Positions 11,943 through 25,032 are shown, counted from the stretch's first letter. The stretch: DNA of 64,000 nucleotides from Salvia splendens (GCF_004379255.2 NC_056035.1:16389902-16453901), one strand, 5' to 3'. Made by a program: numbers and translations. The notes: generated from the letters alone by a model not told the origin.

Positions 11943-13056
11943 TATAAATATGAGCTGTTCACAACCCCAAACCCTCCTTCTCCGTACATTACGTCGCTTC
12001 TCTATAATAATGCCGCTTTTTAATCTTGCTAGCTTAATCGCAAATTTTCTTAATTGTGTCAAAATTTACTCAATCTTTCTGCAGATAAGCTACTGACTGC
12101 ACCACTCCAAGAACACGTTATTTTCCTTTCTTGTGATCAACAAGTTTTCTAAAGCCTGGAAATTGATAAAAGGTGCGCAAGATTTCGCCTTTTGTTTAGT
12201 AGTTTATGTGAATATATGCATTACCGTCGAAATGCTGCATTGAGGTTTCTTTCTATATTTTGTGCTCCTGTTTCATTGCTTCCGTATTTTAAAATTTTTG
12301 TTCTGTAATGAATTTTGTTACTTGTGCTGTATTTCAATTATGTTGAAAAGTGACGTTTATTTGAGGAGAAATATGTTTAAAATCTGTACTTAAGTTAAGT
12401 TGTAGTCTTTTGGTGTTATGGATTTGTTGAGTTTTAATCGATTGATGCCATCTTTGGGGTAATTCCTGATCTGAAATTCAAAATGTTGACAAGAAGAAAT
12501 TGTGGGGATGGATTGATTGTTGATAAAAAAAATTACAAGTACAGATTAATCAAGATTCCTACTCTGTTCCATGTTTTATCTCACATATCCCTAGTGAGAT
12601 TATGGAACTGAATGACTGTTTAATTGTTTATGAAGATGATCTACTACTTGATTAGTTGATTTATTTTCCATTTGTGGCGGTTTTACTTCATAATTCAGAA
12701 TATACCTTATTCAGTTAGGCGCTCGCCGTGTCGTTAGTAGTTTCTTTCTTACACGTGTTTCATTAAGGAAAAGACCTTAATTTTGTGTTTCTTGCATGCC
12801 TCTCTATATATAGTCCTTGACTGAAAGTTCACGAAGACTATAGTTTTCCGATGTTAGAAGATCCTGATCTATCTTTTGCTCAATGCCATCTTGTGTCTTT
12901 AGTCTGCTTAACTTTTCTGTTTACACAATTGGCTAATATCAATCACATGCTGTCTACTGTCTATACAATGTTTATCATGTTCTTGATGTTTTAGGGCTAG
13001 AGAAACTCACTTTAGGATATAAATCATGATGTGCAGAAAATAAACACAACGCCGTT
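11943..13056 (+). promoter_or_regulatory. Probable TATA box and 5' UTR (with intron) of the bZIP gene
   Basis: TATAAATA at 11943-11950 is followed about 30 bp later by CT-rich DNA suitable for a transcription start. A splice donor (AAAAG/GTGCGC) at 12173 and an acceptor (GTGCAG) ending at 13036 would remove a leader intron of about 0.86 kb and leave 20 nt before the ATG at 13057. Leader introns are common in plant regulatory genes. The start site itself is inferred. Confidence 0.45.
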
Positions 13057-15779
13057 ATGTCAAGGCACACTCAGCTCCCTCCTCGCTGCCCTCTCCAGAA
13101 GAAAACTGTAGCACCCGAAGTTAATGCATCCGTTTCCCTGTTCTCGGGAAAAGGTATTGAGTTTCATTCCAAGCAAAACGAACAGTACAAAACCACCTCC
13201 GAGAGCCTTATACTCGAGGATCAACCACCTTGGCTGAACGACCTGATAAGTGATTTAGATTTAGATTTGAACACTGATAGTTCATTACCAGATCTAGATC
13301 AACTTAATGAGAAGGAAATTACGGAGGAGTCTGATGGACCTAATGATGAATTAGGTTCGTCTTGCACGTACGGCCCTAATTCACCTCGGAAGAGAAACAT
13401 GTTAGGCTTCCCTGAAAATGAGATCGCATCAACACTTTCCGAATATGCTGTGCAAAATTCTCTGCAGCATTTTGATGGATATAATTCTGTCTCTGGAGTG
13501 CAGTCGAACTCATATAGAGATGCACGTGCTTCAGCTGATGAGATCAGTTCCGAAATGAAACAAATGAGGTGGTAGTAGACCCTACTTTCAAACATTTTTT
13601 TAAACGTAATTTCTTTTGTCTTATTTGTTGCTTAACGTATTATAACTGTTTGTCTTATTTGTTGCTTAATGTATTATAACTGTTTCGATATAGTTACTAA
13701 TAACGGCTAGATTTAACATTATTTCGTAGATTTATTAATTTGAAGATGTCAAAGTTTTTTTATTTTTTTCACACTATAATTAAACTTATTCGTATATTTG
13801 CTGCAACTTTTGCCAGCATCATGAAAGTTGAAATACCTTGTATTTCTAGAAAGGATAACAACTTTACCAAAGGTCTCATAATTATGGCTGTTACTGCTTT
13901 ATCAAGTATCAAGTATCAAGTATTTAATGTAGTATCAAATAATCCTTTTTACAGTGGTTTAGACCAAGTCTAGCGGTTGGGGTGGGGGGGGGGGTCTAAC
14001 CAACCAAGTCAAGAAAATCATTGAACGTCTGTTGTTACATTCGGAAATCTTTGGCAATAATTTTATTGGGGAATACATATAGTACTGTATTTGATTTTAC
14101 TTTGGAGATTGGAAATAATTTTGAAGTAGTATTGAGCAAAATCTGGATTTTTCCATGTACTGTTGCATCTGGTGAACAATTCAAGGATGGGGTGAAGTAG
14201 GTCGTAAGTGTAATCACTTGAAAGATCTTGAGTGGCTATCATGGCCAGTTTTTTGTTCAAATTGCTGAAACTACATAGAGATTCTGTATGCTAGTACTAG
14301 CATTTATTTTTAATTTCCATCTTATTGTTAAATATTACTCCTATATCTTCTCTTATTCCATTTAATATGTGTTGGTGTAATTTTCACAAAAAAAAAAATC
14401 AAAGGTGCGAACATTTTCTTTATATGCAAGCCTTTTCCTTGTGATATACATTGTCATTTTATATGCAGTCGCCCTGGGCAGAGGTCTAGAGCTCGAAAAC
14501 TTCAGTATATTTCTGAGCTGGAAGGGTCTGCTAATGCTCTTCAGGTATGGACTCACCAAGAGGATTTTTTTCCTAGCTAAGCATAGAATAATCTATGTGC
14601 AATGTTTTGTTACAGAGGCCTAATTGGCTTAATGCATATACCTTATGACATAGAATCGAGACACATATTTTAAATAATTGTTAAAATATTTCAAATAATT
14701 TTGTATATCTTGTGATACTACATTTACTTTATGATGTCTACAAAGGTACTTAATTTGAAACAGTACTATCACGATATCTAGCTGGGGTATTATAACCAGT
14801 AATTCCCCGATGGCTGTATGCATATTTTGAAACCGGTAGTTTTTACCAGTGGCTATATGCATATTTTGTTATAACTGTATGTGTCCATATTTGTCTATAT
14901 GTAGCTTTACTTCTAGCGGCTTGTAAGTATTTTCTTGCTCTTTTTTCTGCGATTTGAATCTCGGATTCATGTTTCAGAATATTGGGTCCCAGCTGGCTGT
15001 CAGAGTTGCTTCCCTTATCCAGCAGCATGCTGTTTTGTCCTTGGAGAATGCCTCATTGAAGCAGCAACTTTTAAGAGTGAATCAGAAGAAATTCATCGTA
15101 GATAGTAAGTAAATTATACTAATGATTTCCAAGATTTACATAATATCTAGATAAAATATGTATTTCGTTCCGTTGCAGCTATTATATTTCGATGAAAAGA
15201 CACCTATTACACCCTTCAAATTACTGCTGAAAACCTATTATGTGTCTGTGCTTTGCCAATCATCATAATTTGATCTAAGACTCTTACTTTTCTAAGCTCC
15301 AGTGAAAATCTTAAGCGCATTAAATTAGATATATTATCACATTCGCGTGCAGGAAATGGTGGTGTCATGTTTTTATTTGAGGTATATACTATTTATTCAT
15401 TGCAAACCACAAGGTTAAGAGATTTGTTAGTGATATACACCAAATACTTGGACTAGTTTGGAAGTTTTGGTTTAAGATGCAATGAATAAGATTTTGTTGA
15501 TATATGCCGTGTGGTTTCCTGCTGTGCTTGGCTATCATTTCAGTTAAATACATATGCTCGTATCTTCATTTCCGTTGGCTGTGAGCTTATCTAAGCTAGA
15601 TATATTGCCTCAACAACTTTGTATTTCTGGTTTGTGCAGATGAATACGAGACCCTAAAGATAGAATTAGAGAGGCTGAGGGCCGTTTCCACCGCTACCAA
15701 CAAGTTCCACAGCAGGTCACGCGCAGTTGATAGCGCCATCTGGGACATGTTAGATATGCAAAAACTTAATCTAAACTAA
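13057..15779 (+). CDS. bZIP family protein, At4g06598-like, four coding exons
   Basis: Exons 13057-13568, 14469-14544, 14978-15104 and 15640-15779 join in frame to 284 aa, each with GT-AG borders. The N terminus has the conserved SES(L/F)-hydrophobic-acidic block (TTSESLILEDQPPWLNDLIS) seen in proteins like At4g06598, then an acidic disordered region (SDLDLDLNTD). Exon 2 carries the basic region GQRSRARKLQYISELEGSAN, and exons 2-4 carry the leucine zipper (SQLAVRVASLIQQHAVLSLE, LKQQLLRVN, LKIELERLRAV). Predicted nuclear DNA-binding dimer. Oddity: the canonical N-x7-R basic motif is not intact; the Asn position and upstream basic residues are replaced by MSRPG. DNA binding may therefore be altered, as in other members of this subgroup. 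It lies tail to tail with VPS60. Confidence 0.82.
13980..13996 (+). repeat. Poly-G run in bZIP intron
   Basis: A G-run interrupted by one T (GGGGTGGGGGGGGGGGG) lies in the intron after coding exon 1. It is a low-complexity tract with possible quadruplex potential. Confidence 0.6.
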
Positions 15780-16379
15780 AGAAACGACGACATCCTCACG
15801 AGCGAAGCTCTCCAGTTTGGTTTTGAACTCTGCAGCAGCTGAGATGACATCTACGGTTTTAGGTAGGACTAGCTTTGATGGTTAGCAAAGAATATCGACT
15901 CTAATGGACTCAATATGTGTACCCTTCTCACTTTAGTTATTGTTTACTTTTATCATCATAATATCCATAAGTTATCTTTTAATTTGATGAATCTATTAAA
16001 TTATTTTCCTAAAAAAGTTCAAAATTGACTATCCTTAAAAGAATAGGAGGTGTCGGGTAAATAGATCGTGTGTTCACTTAACTTTCCAAAGACATGCTTA
16101 CAGGAACAGGAATAGTTACGGGCTATTTGAGAATTAAAACAAGTAGACTGTTGAACGAAGCCCGTAACCAACAAGAGAATCTATACAAAAATCCAACTTT
16201 GGGTTCGGGTTTGGGTTCAGGCACCACAAGGAGGATAAAGAATCACATGGCTATCGACATCATATGCACCCAACGTTCAACTACTTTTTACCCAGTCAGA
16301 GATACAAGAAGACACCACAGACTAATAGTGTATTCTTTACAATAAACTTTTGGTCCATGAATTGCACCGTTACTCCCTC
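15780..16379. other. Intergenic region between convergent genes
   Basis: Contains the 3' UTRs of the bZIP gene (plus) and VPS60 (minus). No further feature is recognised. Confidence 0.45.
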
Positions 16380-19353
16380 TTAACCTCGGAGAGTAGCTCG
16401 AGGAACTGCTGGCAAACCTAGTTCATCCTCACCCTGTCAACATCAAATCATTTTATCAGATATAGTTAGCCAGAACAAGCACCGCAAATACATGAATAGT
16501 AATAAATCCAATGGGGAAGCTGTAATTTTCACCATAGTCCAAAATACTAATCTATGGTTGAGCAGTCAGTTTCATTAGCAAGATTAAATGCAGATAGCTG
16601 CATATGCAAACAAACATACAATATGCCCTAATTGGGAGTGAAAACCCACAAAACGATCAAGCTCAAGATTCTGCAATTGTTCATGAAGAGCATTTTGCAA
16701 ACCTACTTTCCACACATAACACATAATTTTTTAACTTTCCTCATCTAACTAGATAAATGGGACACATCTCAATCAAATAGTTAACATACTCAGTTCATAG
16801 AAAGGAAACTACGACAGCCAAGAAGACAGATCAAGTTTTAGTGTTCCAGTCAAAAGATAGGATATAAAATTATATACAGCCTTTACACTATATGTCCTAG
16901 AAGAAGTAAATTACCTGCATATTTGCTCTGCCTGCTGGATTTGCAGCATGCCCACTTGGTGCTGATGGCAAGTTCAGTTCTGAATCAAGATCAGAATCCT
17001 TATCAGGCTGAAGATAAGAAGGTACTCCATCACTCTCAGTTTCAAATCCCATGTCTGCTTCGAGCGCATCAAGCTCTGTGTCATGAGATAAAAGAGTCTC
17101 AACAGAGTAGTATATGGAACTACTAAAAAAATAGTAAAAAAATTCCATAGTAGCCAAACCAAAGTGTAGCATGAACATTCAAGAATAAAAGTAAGAAAGT
17201 TAGTTCCTATGCTGGCAAAACATTATTTTGACTAGTAAACAACTTATTTAGTAACAGAAAGTATGCATTAGCTTCCGTGATACAATACACACTAGGAGCA
17301 GGCTTCTACCAGTATTTCTCAGCACCAGGAAATGTGATAAAAAAAACTCTTTACTCTTAATATCAGGAGGAAGTTGGACAAATGTAGTTGGTTTTAAGTG
17401 AATCTAATTATTACCACCCATTAGATCGTCCTCATCGATATCATCAGGTACATTATAGCTTCTACCCAGAGACTCTTGGATTTCATTGCTCACATCCATA
17501 AGATCCATCATCTCATCTTGTAAGTTCTGTATACATAAAATCCACTGATTAATTTAAGATCATCATCAACATATATACATAGGCAAAAAAGTGTCAAGAG
17601 TTAAAGAAACAAACATCTATGTCTTGGATTTTCACAGTCTTCATCATTCCCTTGAGATCTTTGTTTGCTGACTTCAAAGCTGACATCTGCAATGAATGTG
17701 AAAAAATTACACAGGCCAACTCAATCTATGTGCAGTTCCTTAATGAGACAACCAGATAGAAATGTACAATAGATGGGCAGCGAAGAAGCATATCAAACTT
17801 AAGCCGACATATAGAGCTCTACGCAAGTATCAGGGCATAAATTAGCCACAAGACATCACACATCAGAAATAGGCACTAGGTTTCATGATCTCATCTGTAT
17901 TAGCCTATTATACAATATACATAGTGTAAAAACATTTGAAATTTCTTGATGGGGCCAATACCAATTAGGCACATTTTAAATTTAATCTTATTGTGATGAA
18001 CATAAATAGAAGCAAATCTCATTCACATGCATGTTAGTGGAAATCTCAAAGTGCACATCATATTTGACAACAATATGAAACACTATCAGAATTATAAATT
18101 TCTAGTTTACAAGAATCTCCAAAGTGCAGCCTACAAAATAATAACGAGTCAAAAATCCCACAATCATGCAAGAAATCATCAATATATAAAATCAAGGTAC
18201 CCCTAAGATGCTCTCATCTATGTCCAGTCAAATAATCAAAACAAAAGGAGATGGCGAGTTCGTGACAAGAAACTGAGAAAGCAGCATCTAAAGCACGTAC
18301 TGTTTGTTGAGCATCTTTGATTCCTTCAGCAGCAAATGAAACTTGATCAAGGTTGAATGTCTGATTGTATAGCATATCACGCTGACCTTCATACCTGCTC
18401 AATTTGAGAAAAGATGCTCATGGTAACATTCCAACCCTTGAATACATCAAAACTAAACTTGTAAAACCTCGACACCCCCCCCCCCCAAGTTAATATGCAA
18501 AAAAGAACTCCATGACTCAGAGGGTTGGCACGTAAAAAAACCACTCATGCGGCCACCACCATGGGGAAACATAATAAAAATTTACCAAGATTTCCATGCA
18601 GTACCAACTTGAATTAAGATTCAAGCACAACACTGATGCAACTTACATCTTTTTTTGCTTGAGAACCCTCATGGCTCTAGCCTTAACAGCTTCTTGTGCT
18701 GGACCTGGTCGCGTCTTCTTAATCTGCTCTTTATATCTCACTAATTCAGCATCAAGTTTTTGTATCTTTTCATCAACATTTTCACCTCTTTTATTTATCT
18801 GAAAAAAAAGTGTAAATTTTGCATCCAGTTTAACAACTCAAATGATGTACATAAAAGTGACAAGGACAGCAAGAGGCCTCTAAAATACACATATATAAGA
18901 AACAAAAAAAAAACAAAATGAAGAACATAAAGGTATTAACAACCTACAAGTGGTCACATTCTCAGAGATTCAGCAAAGATGATCTAGATTATAGGAAGTG
19001 AAGGGCACGGGAACAAACCAGACCAAAACCGATTATCGGAGATGCCAAATCAGCAAACAACATAACTCATTTCACTTCTATTTATGCCGAATGAGGCAGA
19101 GTTCAATCTATTGCAAACCTGGATGATACCCAAACCTGTGGTAGTTGTTTATTCCACCTATACCTAACATCTGAACCCCCTCCCATCCCTAATCACAATC
19201 TATATCTGTCTCTCCAGCATATGCAACATTTCTAATCCAATGACACAAAAACAAAATGTATATTGAATCAGTAGAATTCCAAACCCGGTCAGATGCATCT
19301 TGAACGGAGGGCGGCGGTTCCTTATCCTTCTTCACTCCAAACACCCTCCTCAT
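16380..19353 (-). CDS. VPS60: Vacuolar protein sorting-associated protein 60 (ESCRT-III, CHMP5-like), seven exons
   Basis: Exons on the minus strand: 19353-19285, 18798-18647, 18394-18301, 17686-17615, 17526-17415, 17075-16915 and 16433-16380. All have GT-AG borders and the sum is 714 nt, giving 237 aa, the usual length of plant VPS60. The protein starts [20 protein letters not shown], has the SNF7 core ([20 protein letters not shown], then [44 protein letters not shown]), the acidic segment [20 protein letters not shown], and the C-terminal [11 protein letters not shown] and [21 protein letters not shown] subunits polymerise on endosomes to form multivesicular bodies. VPS60 is an accessory subunit that binds LIP5/VTA1 through its C-terminal helices, and so tunes SKD1/VPS4. 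Every exon is open, so the gene looks functional. Confidence 0.95.
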
Positions 19354-20708
19354 GGTGCTGATTTATTATGTGATTGCAATTTGCGAGGATGAGACTTAGG
19401 GTTCCAAAATTGATCTAAAAGTAAAATGTATGTGACGTGTAGATGAAATTTACAACAAACAATATAGTTGAAATTGAGAAGGAAGGAAGAATGAAGGTTG
19501 AGGAAGTAAAAGGGAGAAATTTAAAATCAACGTATTTGCAGCGAAGTTTCCAGGTGAATACAGGAATTTTATCGAGAAACTCCATGGAAGGCCGTGCAGT
19601 GCATGTGATCAGCACAAGGTGGGTGGGTCCCCCAACGTGTTTCAATCAATTTTGGACAAGTCTGATTTACTTGGCCCATACTTCTTGTTGGGCTTCGTCT
19701 TTTATAGAAGCCTATTTAAAAGGCCTGGCCCATTAACAGTTAACTCCCGCCGTTGGTCTTATCTCTACACACGCCTATCTGTATTTTATTATCAATACAA
19801 CATTTTTAATAGGAAAACAAACGCTAAAATTACAATTTCCGATTAAATTATGCCTCGTCTTACATTTTATTAAATTTTGAATGAGAAAATAAGAAATTGT
19901 AATAAGAAAAGGGGGAAGAGCATGCTTTAGTTTAGAGAAAATTTTAAAAAGCAAAATAATATATATAAAAAAAGAATTGGGAGATTTGCATACATAACTA
20001 TGATTTTGTGTTGTTATATGAATATTAATTTGTAGGAAATATTTAAAAGGACATATGAAAAAGATTCAAGAGATTTGTATTTATATCGATATATGAAAAA
20101 GTTAGGAGATTTGATAAGATTGGTGCTGTGAATTTCACAATATCTTCTTCGATTTTATATTTTAGAAGATATTCCAACTAAGCTCGGTCATATTTATTTT
20201 TAAGATATCCTAACTAAGTTAAGTCATTTCATTTTTTTAATAAAAAATAAAACATTTAATCACTCTTAGTTTATTTATTCCATCACCTACTTACTCTCTC
20301 TTACATTTCATATTTTATTCATCTCTCTTATTTTATTTTTATTTAATCCATTTAAAATAATTTCTTAATGTCCAAAAGTTTTACCCCAACATACATATCA
20401 TAAAAATCAAATTCTAATATTATATGGATAGAGTTGCGTTAGTGTGCTAACTAATTTACAGTAATAACTAATAACTTTTAATTCTGTGTATTAAAATTAT
20501 CAACACAAAGATATAATTATATCAATACAATATGTAACTTTAAATATCAACACAAATACATAAGTTTATCAATACAAGAAGATTGATAAATTTATATTTT
20601 TGTGTTAATATTTTTAACATACAAAATTGATATTTAGTTATTAATTATTACTATAAAAAGTTAGTATTTGATCACACCCCTATATATAAATATCACCAAA
20701 TCAAATCC
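19354..20708. other. AT-rich intergenic region upstream of VPS60
   Basis: Holds the presumed VPS60 promoter. A part around 20160-20380 (CTAACTAAGTTAAGTCAT-like, then T-rich) resembles the interior of decayed Stowaway MITEs but lacks termini. No gene is seen. Confidence 0.4.
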
Positions 20709-21034
20709 TAAGGGCTCATTTGATAAGTCAGGTAGGATATACCTAGGTTAGTTAGTGACCAAGATTTAGGACCAAGTTAGGGAGAGATATGATTATAATA
20801 TCTCAGTGTTTGATATTCTAGTTAATTTTTTTCTAATTAGTCCACTTTGTTTGATAGGGAAGTTATGAAGCCATAAATAAATATGCAATGACAAATTTGA
20901 CCTAATTAAATTGATTTAATTCTTTAATTGTCCTTGTGTCCTAATCAAATATTTTTATTTCGGGGGGTTTGTGCGAAGGACATAATGGATGAGTAAACAA
21001 CATATGTTTACAAGAGAACCTCGGGGGGTTTGGC

Positions 21035-21475
21035 GTGGACAATAATTATAACGTGGGCTTCGGAGATTTCTTCATGCCGAACGAAGTGCCTGACCAGCAA
21101 TCTCCTAACGGAGACTCAGATGGTAGTGCACGTGAAACAACGACGCAGAATACATCAGCAAAGAAGCGCAAGGCCTCAGCTGCGGGAGGAATGGATGATG
21201 GTCTGGTTGATATGCTTGGGAAAATGCATGATGCTACCAATGATCATCTTCAGTGCTTGGCTTCCCGTATTGGATATGAGTTTGACCTCACTAAAGCCCG
21301 TAAAGAAGTGTTTGATCTCGTCGAAGTTGTGCCGGGGCTATCAATTAGGCAACAATTTGCTGTGTGTGGATTTATATTAGATAAGGTGGAACGTCCCGAC
21401 TTCTTCATGGGACTGCGTGAGATAGTAAAGGAGGAGTATGTGCTGATGGTGTTGGAGCAGCTCTCGCCAAAATGA
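21035..21475 (+). pseudogene. C-terminal part of a Myb/SANT-like Harbinger ORF1
   Basis: The open frame reads NNYNVGFGDFFMPNEVPDQQ, a Lys/Arg patch (AKKRKAS), then DMLGKMHDATNDHLQCLASR, IGYEFDLTKARKEVFDLVEV, VPGLSIRQQFAVCGFILDK and FFMGLREIVKEEYVLMVLEQ, ending at a natural stop. This is the C-terminal half of the Myb/SANT-like DNA-binding proteins encoded by plant Harbinger-type transposons and their domesticated relatives. The N-terminal Myb-like domain is missing and there is no ATG, only GTG or TTG at the 5' end, so it is a truncated remnant. Confidence 0.6.
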
Positions 21476-22759
21476 TGCTTTTTATTGGAGTATAAGCCTT
21501 TTTTTAAAGATGTTTTGAATTTAGTAATGTGTTTTGAACCAATTTCAGTTTTTGCATATGGTGAACCTTTTTTTGTGATGGTTTTTTGAACTTGGAAACG
21601 TATTTTGAATCATTATCTATTTTTTGTTTGCTTATTTTTTCTTATCATCCATACATTCCTCTTTGAATCAAGGTTTTTGATTCTAAGTAAAACAAAAATT
21701 TCTCTGAGAGTAGAGCTCTTAGGTAAAACTCACCTAGCATTTAAGGTAAAACTCACCCTACCATCAGGCAACCACCATTCATTAAAAGCAAAAATAATCA
21801 TAAACTACACAACCAAAAAAGTTTTCTGATTTTCCAGTCTTTAACATGCCTGAGAAAATACTACATAACCCAGGTGACAGATCCTTCCCTGATGGAGCAC
21901 ATATATTTGCAATATGTAATGACATGTATTGGAGAAGTAGTTTGCAAGTATTTCAAAAGATAGCTAACAAAACATGCACAACTTGTTCACCAAAACATAA
22001 ATATAAAAAAGGAGTAATAATAATATTACATACTAGTTCCACTACCTATTGCAAATCTAAATAATTCAAGCACAATAGCTATGAAAATTAGAACTAGTTG
22101 GAATTCAAATTTTTTTCTGGAGTCATTGCACCATGATTGTGCAGCCTTGCTCACACACTAAAGACATTTTCCCCTCCACAGCTGCAATCCAGCACCAACA
22201 TCGTGTTATCATGCCCCGACACCATGTCTCTACATATGAAATGAAACATATTTTAAAAGAAAGACATATCAAAAAATAAAACAGAAACATAATTTTTCTA
22301 GAATTGTGGCCAGAAAAATTCAATCGCATGATTTATATCTATTCAATTGGGGATATAAAAATTCAATCACAATAGGCTACAAATATAGTTGAAACTCATC
22401 AATTACATTGAATTGGGAGTAGAAAAATTCAATCGTAATAGACAACAAATTGATAACTCACAAAGAATGTCATGGTGAAAAAGATAATAGAGAAATAGAG
22501 AAAGAACGACAAATGAAGAACTGACCAGATGAAATTCTAATCGAATCGATGCCCTAGCGTCAACGATGGAGGATTGTTGTGAATGCGGCAAAAGGGTAAG
22601 AAAAGGGTATGAAGGAGATTTTTTTATTTTATCTGGATCCATAAATTGAAGTAGGATTAGTATCCCACCAAATTGGTAAGATACGTATCTGCACATTTTG
22701 AGGCATTATCTGCTGGCCCAAGATGAGCCATAGTGAATTACACGGGCTTCATGATAGTG
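21476..22759. other. Non-coding interior of the Harbinger-type element
   Basis: AT-rich DNA with no recognisable gene. Around 22330-22460 a short segment (attgggga/gtataaaaattcaatc) recurs. No RNA gene or terminus is seen until the (TA)TATAGGG motif near 22758. Confidence 0.35.
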
Positions 22760-23081
22760 TATATAGGGATGTATTCATTTCATTTTTGTATCTTTTGTTC
22801 TTTGTTCTTTTTAATCCCAGCCCCACGATTTTGTCATCCGACGGTTAGATTGATGTCACGTGTCATTTAATAATGCAGATTTTCAGTTGAATAATGCCGA
22901 CTAATAATGCACCATTATAGCGTAATAATGCAGATTTTCAGTTGAATAATGCACACCGACTAATAATGCACCATTATAGTGTAATAATGCAGATCATCTG
23001 GACCGTTGATGAATGAGATCTAACGGCCCATATTAAGAAGAATAAAGGATCTAAGGGATGAATAGGAGAATAACGCTCCCC
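22760..23081. mobile_element. Short non-autonomous MULE-like element with TAATGCA motifs
   Basis: The left end is TATAGGGATGTATTCATTTC. The reverse complement of the right end is GGGGAGCGTTATTCTCCTAT followed by TCATCCCTTAGATCC. Left and right subterminal DNA are imperfect inverted repeats rich in TTTGTTCTTT/TTTATTCTTC and CGGTTAGAT. The centre has four to six copies of TAATGCA. Similar short elements inserted next to (TA)n are known as MULE derivatives in plants; the superfamily assignment is inferred. Confidence 0.45.
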
Positions 23082-23157
23082 TATTCATCCCTTAGATCCT
23101 TTATTCTTCTTAATATGGGCCGTTAGATCTCATTCATCAACGGTCCAGATGATCTGC

Positions 23158-23162
<5 letters not shown>
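22984..23162. repeat. Perfect 83-bp inverted repeat with 13-bp loop
   Basis: Left arm 22984-23066 and right arm 23080-23162 are exact reverse complements. They correspond to one terminal part of the short MULE-like element and a second, inverted copy of it that abuts the (AT)n tract. Confidence 0.95.

Positions 23163-23195
<33 letters not shown>
23159..23195. repeat. (AT)n microsatellite
   Basis: A pure AT dinucleotide tract joining the 83-bp inverted repeat to the next MULE-like terminus. Elements that favour (TA)n targets share this context. Confidence 0.95.
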
Positions 23196-23197
<2 letters not shown>

Positions 23198-23557
23198 ATT
23201 GTGTTCAAATCCTTTTCACCTATTAAATCCAATCTCCTTCTTAATCTCCACCCTTTATTTGAGCCGATCCAATGGACTAAATAATTGATTCTAATTATCA
23301 GATTGCATGCATTATTTACGTGAGAAGGGTATAATTGAAATTTTGTGTTGTAGTTAGTTATGGAAAGTGGCGTGAATACCTCCCTCAATGCTTATTGCAG
23401 TTTTGCAGCAAATCTTTTCCAGATTTAGTCCACTGCGTGCTCCATATTCCAGCGTTTAGCCGAGTGCTTACTGCTAATCGACGATCAATCTTTGTTGAAT
23501 CGATTTTTTGAATCCAAATCTTACGAATACGGTTCATCCCCGGTATTTCAAGTATCA

Positions 23558-24407
23558 ATGGAAGAAGGTAATATTGCAATTTTCGCCCATGTGAACTGAA
23601 TTGGTTGCTGTCAATTGTTATAATCTGGGAAAAAATTGTTGGACCATGATTTGGTTGCTGATTTGTTGTTTAATATTGCAGTTTCTAACAACTGTTATGT
23701 GTAATTCAGCCGCACGACCCAATATGTTTAACTCAGCGAATTATTGTTTCATGTTTGTGTGCTTGGGTGTTGGTTTATTGAATAAATTTAGACGTTTAAC
23801 GGTTTTGTTGTTGCTACGGTTTATTCAAGTTTATAGTTTTTGTTATTTCACGTGACATTGGCTTTCAATCTTCCCCGTAGGGTTGCCGATTTCTGGGCCC
23901 AGGTTGTGGTATAATATGCGATTCAAAACATATACGTTGGTTTAACATCGAATGATTAGTTATGAAAAATTATACATGTAATGTATAATTATGCTTATGT
24001 AATGCACTGTTTTATGTTATATAATGTATAGTATATTTCATATAATGCATCTATAGCTTAACACGTATACTGTTTCGTGTTTGTAAACAGGACGCGTTGT
24101 GCCTGCATGTTCTGAGCAGATAAAGCCTGTAGTTGGTCAGAGGTTCGAATCATTAGAGTTTGCTCTCGCGTTTTATGATGTGTATGCTAGGGCCGTTGGG
24201 TTTGACACGCGCAAACAAGGTGTGAGGAAGGTGGACGAAGTTTCATTGTTGCATTGCTGGAGTAATTTACCTCTGATTGTTGCATTGTTGGATTGTCTGT
24301 GCATTATGTGGTTGTTTATGATTCAGATTTGGTGTATTGGAGCATATGGATGCTGTCTATGTTTGGTTCCCGAATTTATTTGCACGCCAGTTATTCTCTT
24401 TCCTTAA
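23558..24407 (+). pseudogene. FAR1/FHY3-type MULE protein, N-terminal fragment (two exons)
   Basis: Possible exon 1 23558-23567 (MEEG, donor GTAATA) joins exon 2 from 24091 (acceptor AACAG) in frame. Exon 2 reads PVVGQRFESLEFALAFYDVY then ARAVGFDTRKQGVRKVDEV, the start of a FAR1 zinc-finger-type DNA-binding domain (VGxxFxSxxxAxxFYxxYAxxxGF). After KVDEV the frame runs into hydrophobic, intron-like sequence to a stop at 24407. The MULE transposase and SWIM domains expected downstream are missing, so the protein is truncated. Confidence 0.6.
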
Positions 24408-24419
24408 TTACTTCTCATT

Positions 24420-25032
24420 GCATACGAGTAATGGGTATAATTTACCATATAATGCACAATATGTGAAATGCAATACATACGAACAAGATGTACCGTGTTA
24501 CGATGTTTGGCTCACGTTTCTTGTTTCCCCTAAGGGTTTAATAAGTCTAGGGGTTAGGGTATAGTACGTACACATTAATAACAACGTTTAAACTGATACG
24601 AATAATGCGCCGAATGGTAACGAATAATTGATAGTATTGACTATATAATGCACCATATGTGAACTGCAATGTATACGAGTAACATGTGTCGTGTTTCGAT
24701 GATTGATACACGTTTCTTGTTTCCCCTAAGGGTTTAATAAGCCTAGGGGCTAGGGTATAGTACGTACTCATTAATAACAATGTTCAAACTGATACAAATA
24801 ATGCACCGAATGGTAACGAATAATGGATAGTATTGACTATATAATGCACCATATGTGAACTGCAATGTATACGATTAACATGTGTCGTGTTTCGATGATT
24901 GATACACGTTTCTTGTTTCTCCTAAGGGTTTAATAAGCCTAGGGGCTAGGGTATAGTACGTACTCATTAATAACAATGTTCAAACCGATACGAATAATGC
25001 ACCGAATGGTTACGAATAATGGATATTATTTA
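24420..25032 (+). repeat. Tandem repeat, about 196-bp unit, three copies (a fourth after 28062)
   Basis: Units share ATAATGCACCATATGTGAAC, GATACACGTTTCTTGTTTC, CCTAAGGGTTTAATAAG and GGGTATAGTACGTAC. The marker TTGTTTC[CT]CC recurs at 24521, 24717 and 24913, a constant 196-bp spacing. Another unit follows the Stowaway MITE at about 28062-28210. No coding capacity is seen. Confidence 0.85.

Noticed and set aside
13740..13973. 77-codon ORF between bZIP exons
   Set aside because: Lies in an intron with good splice borders on both sides and has no recognisable features.
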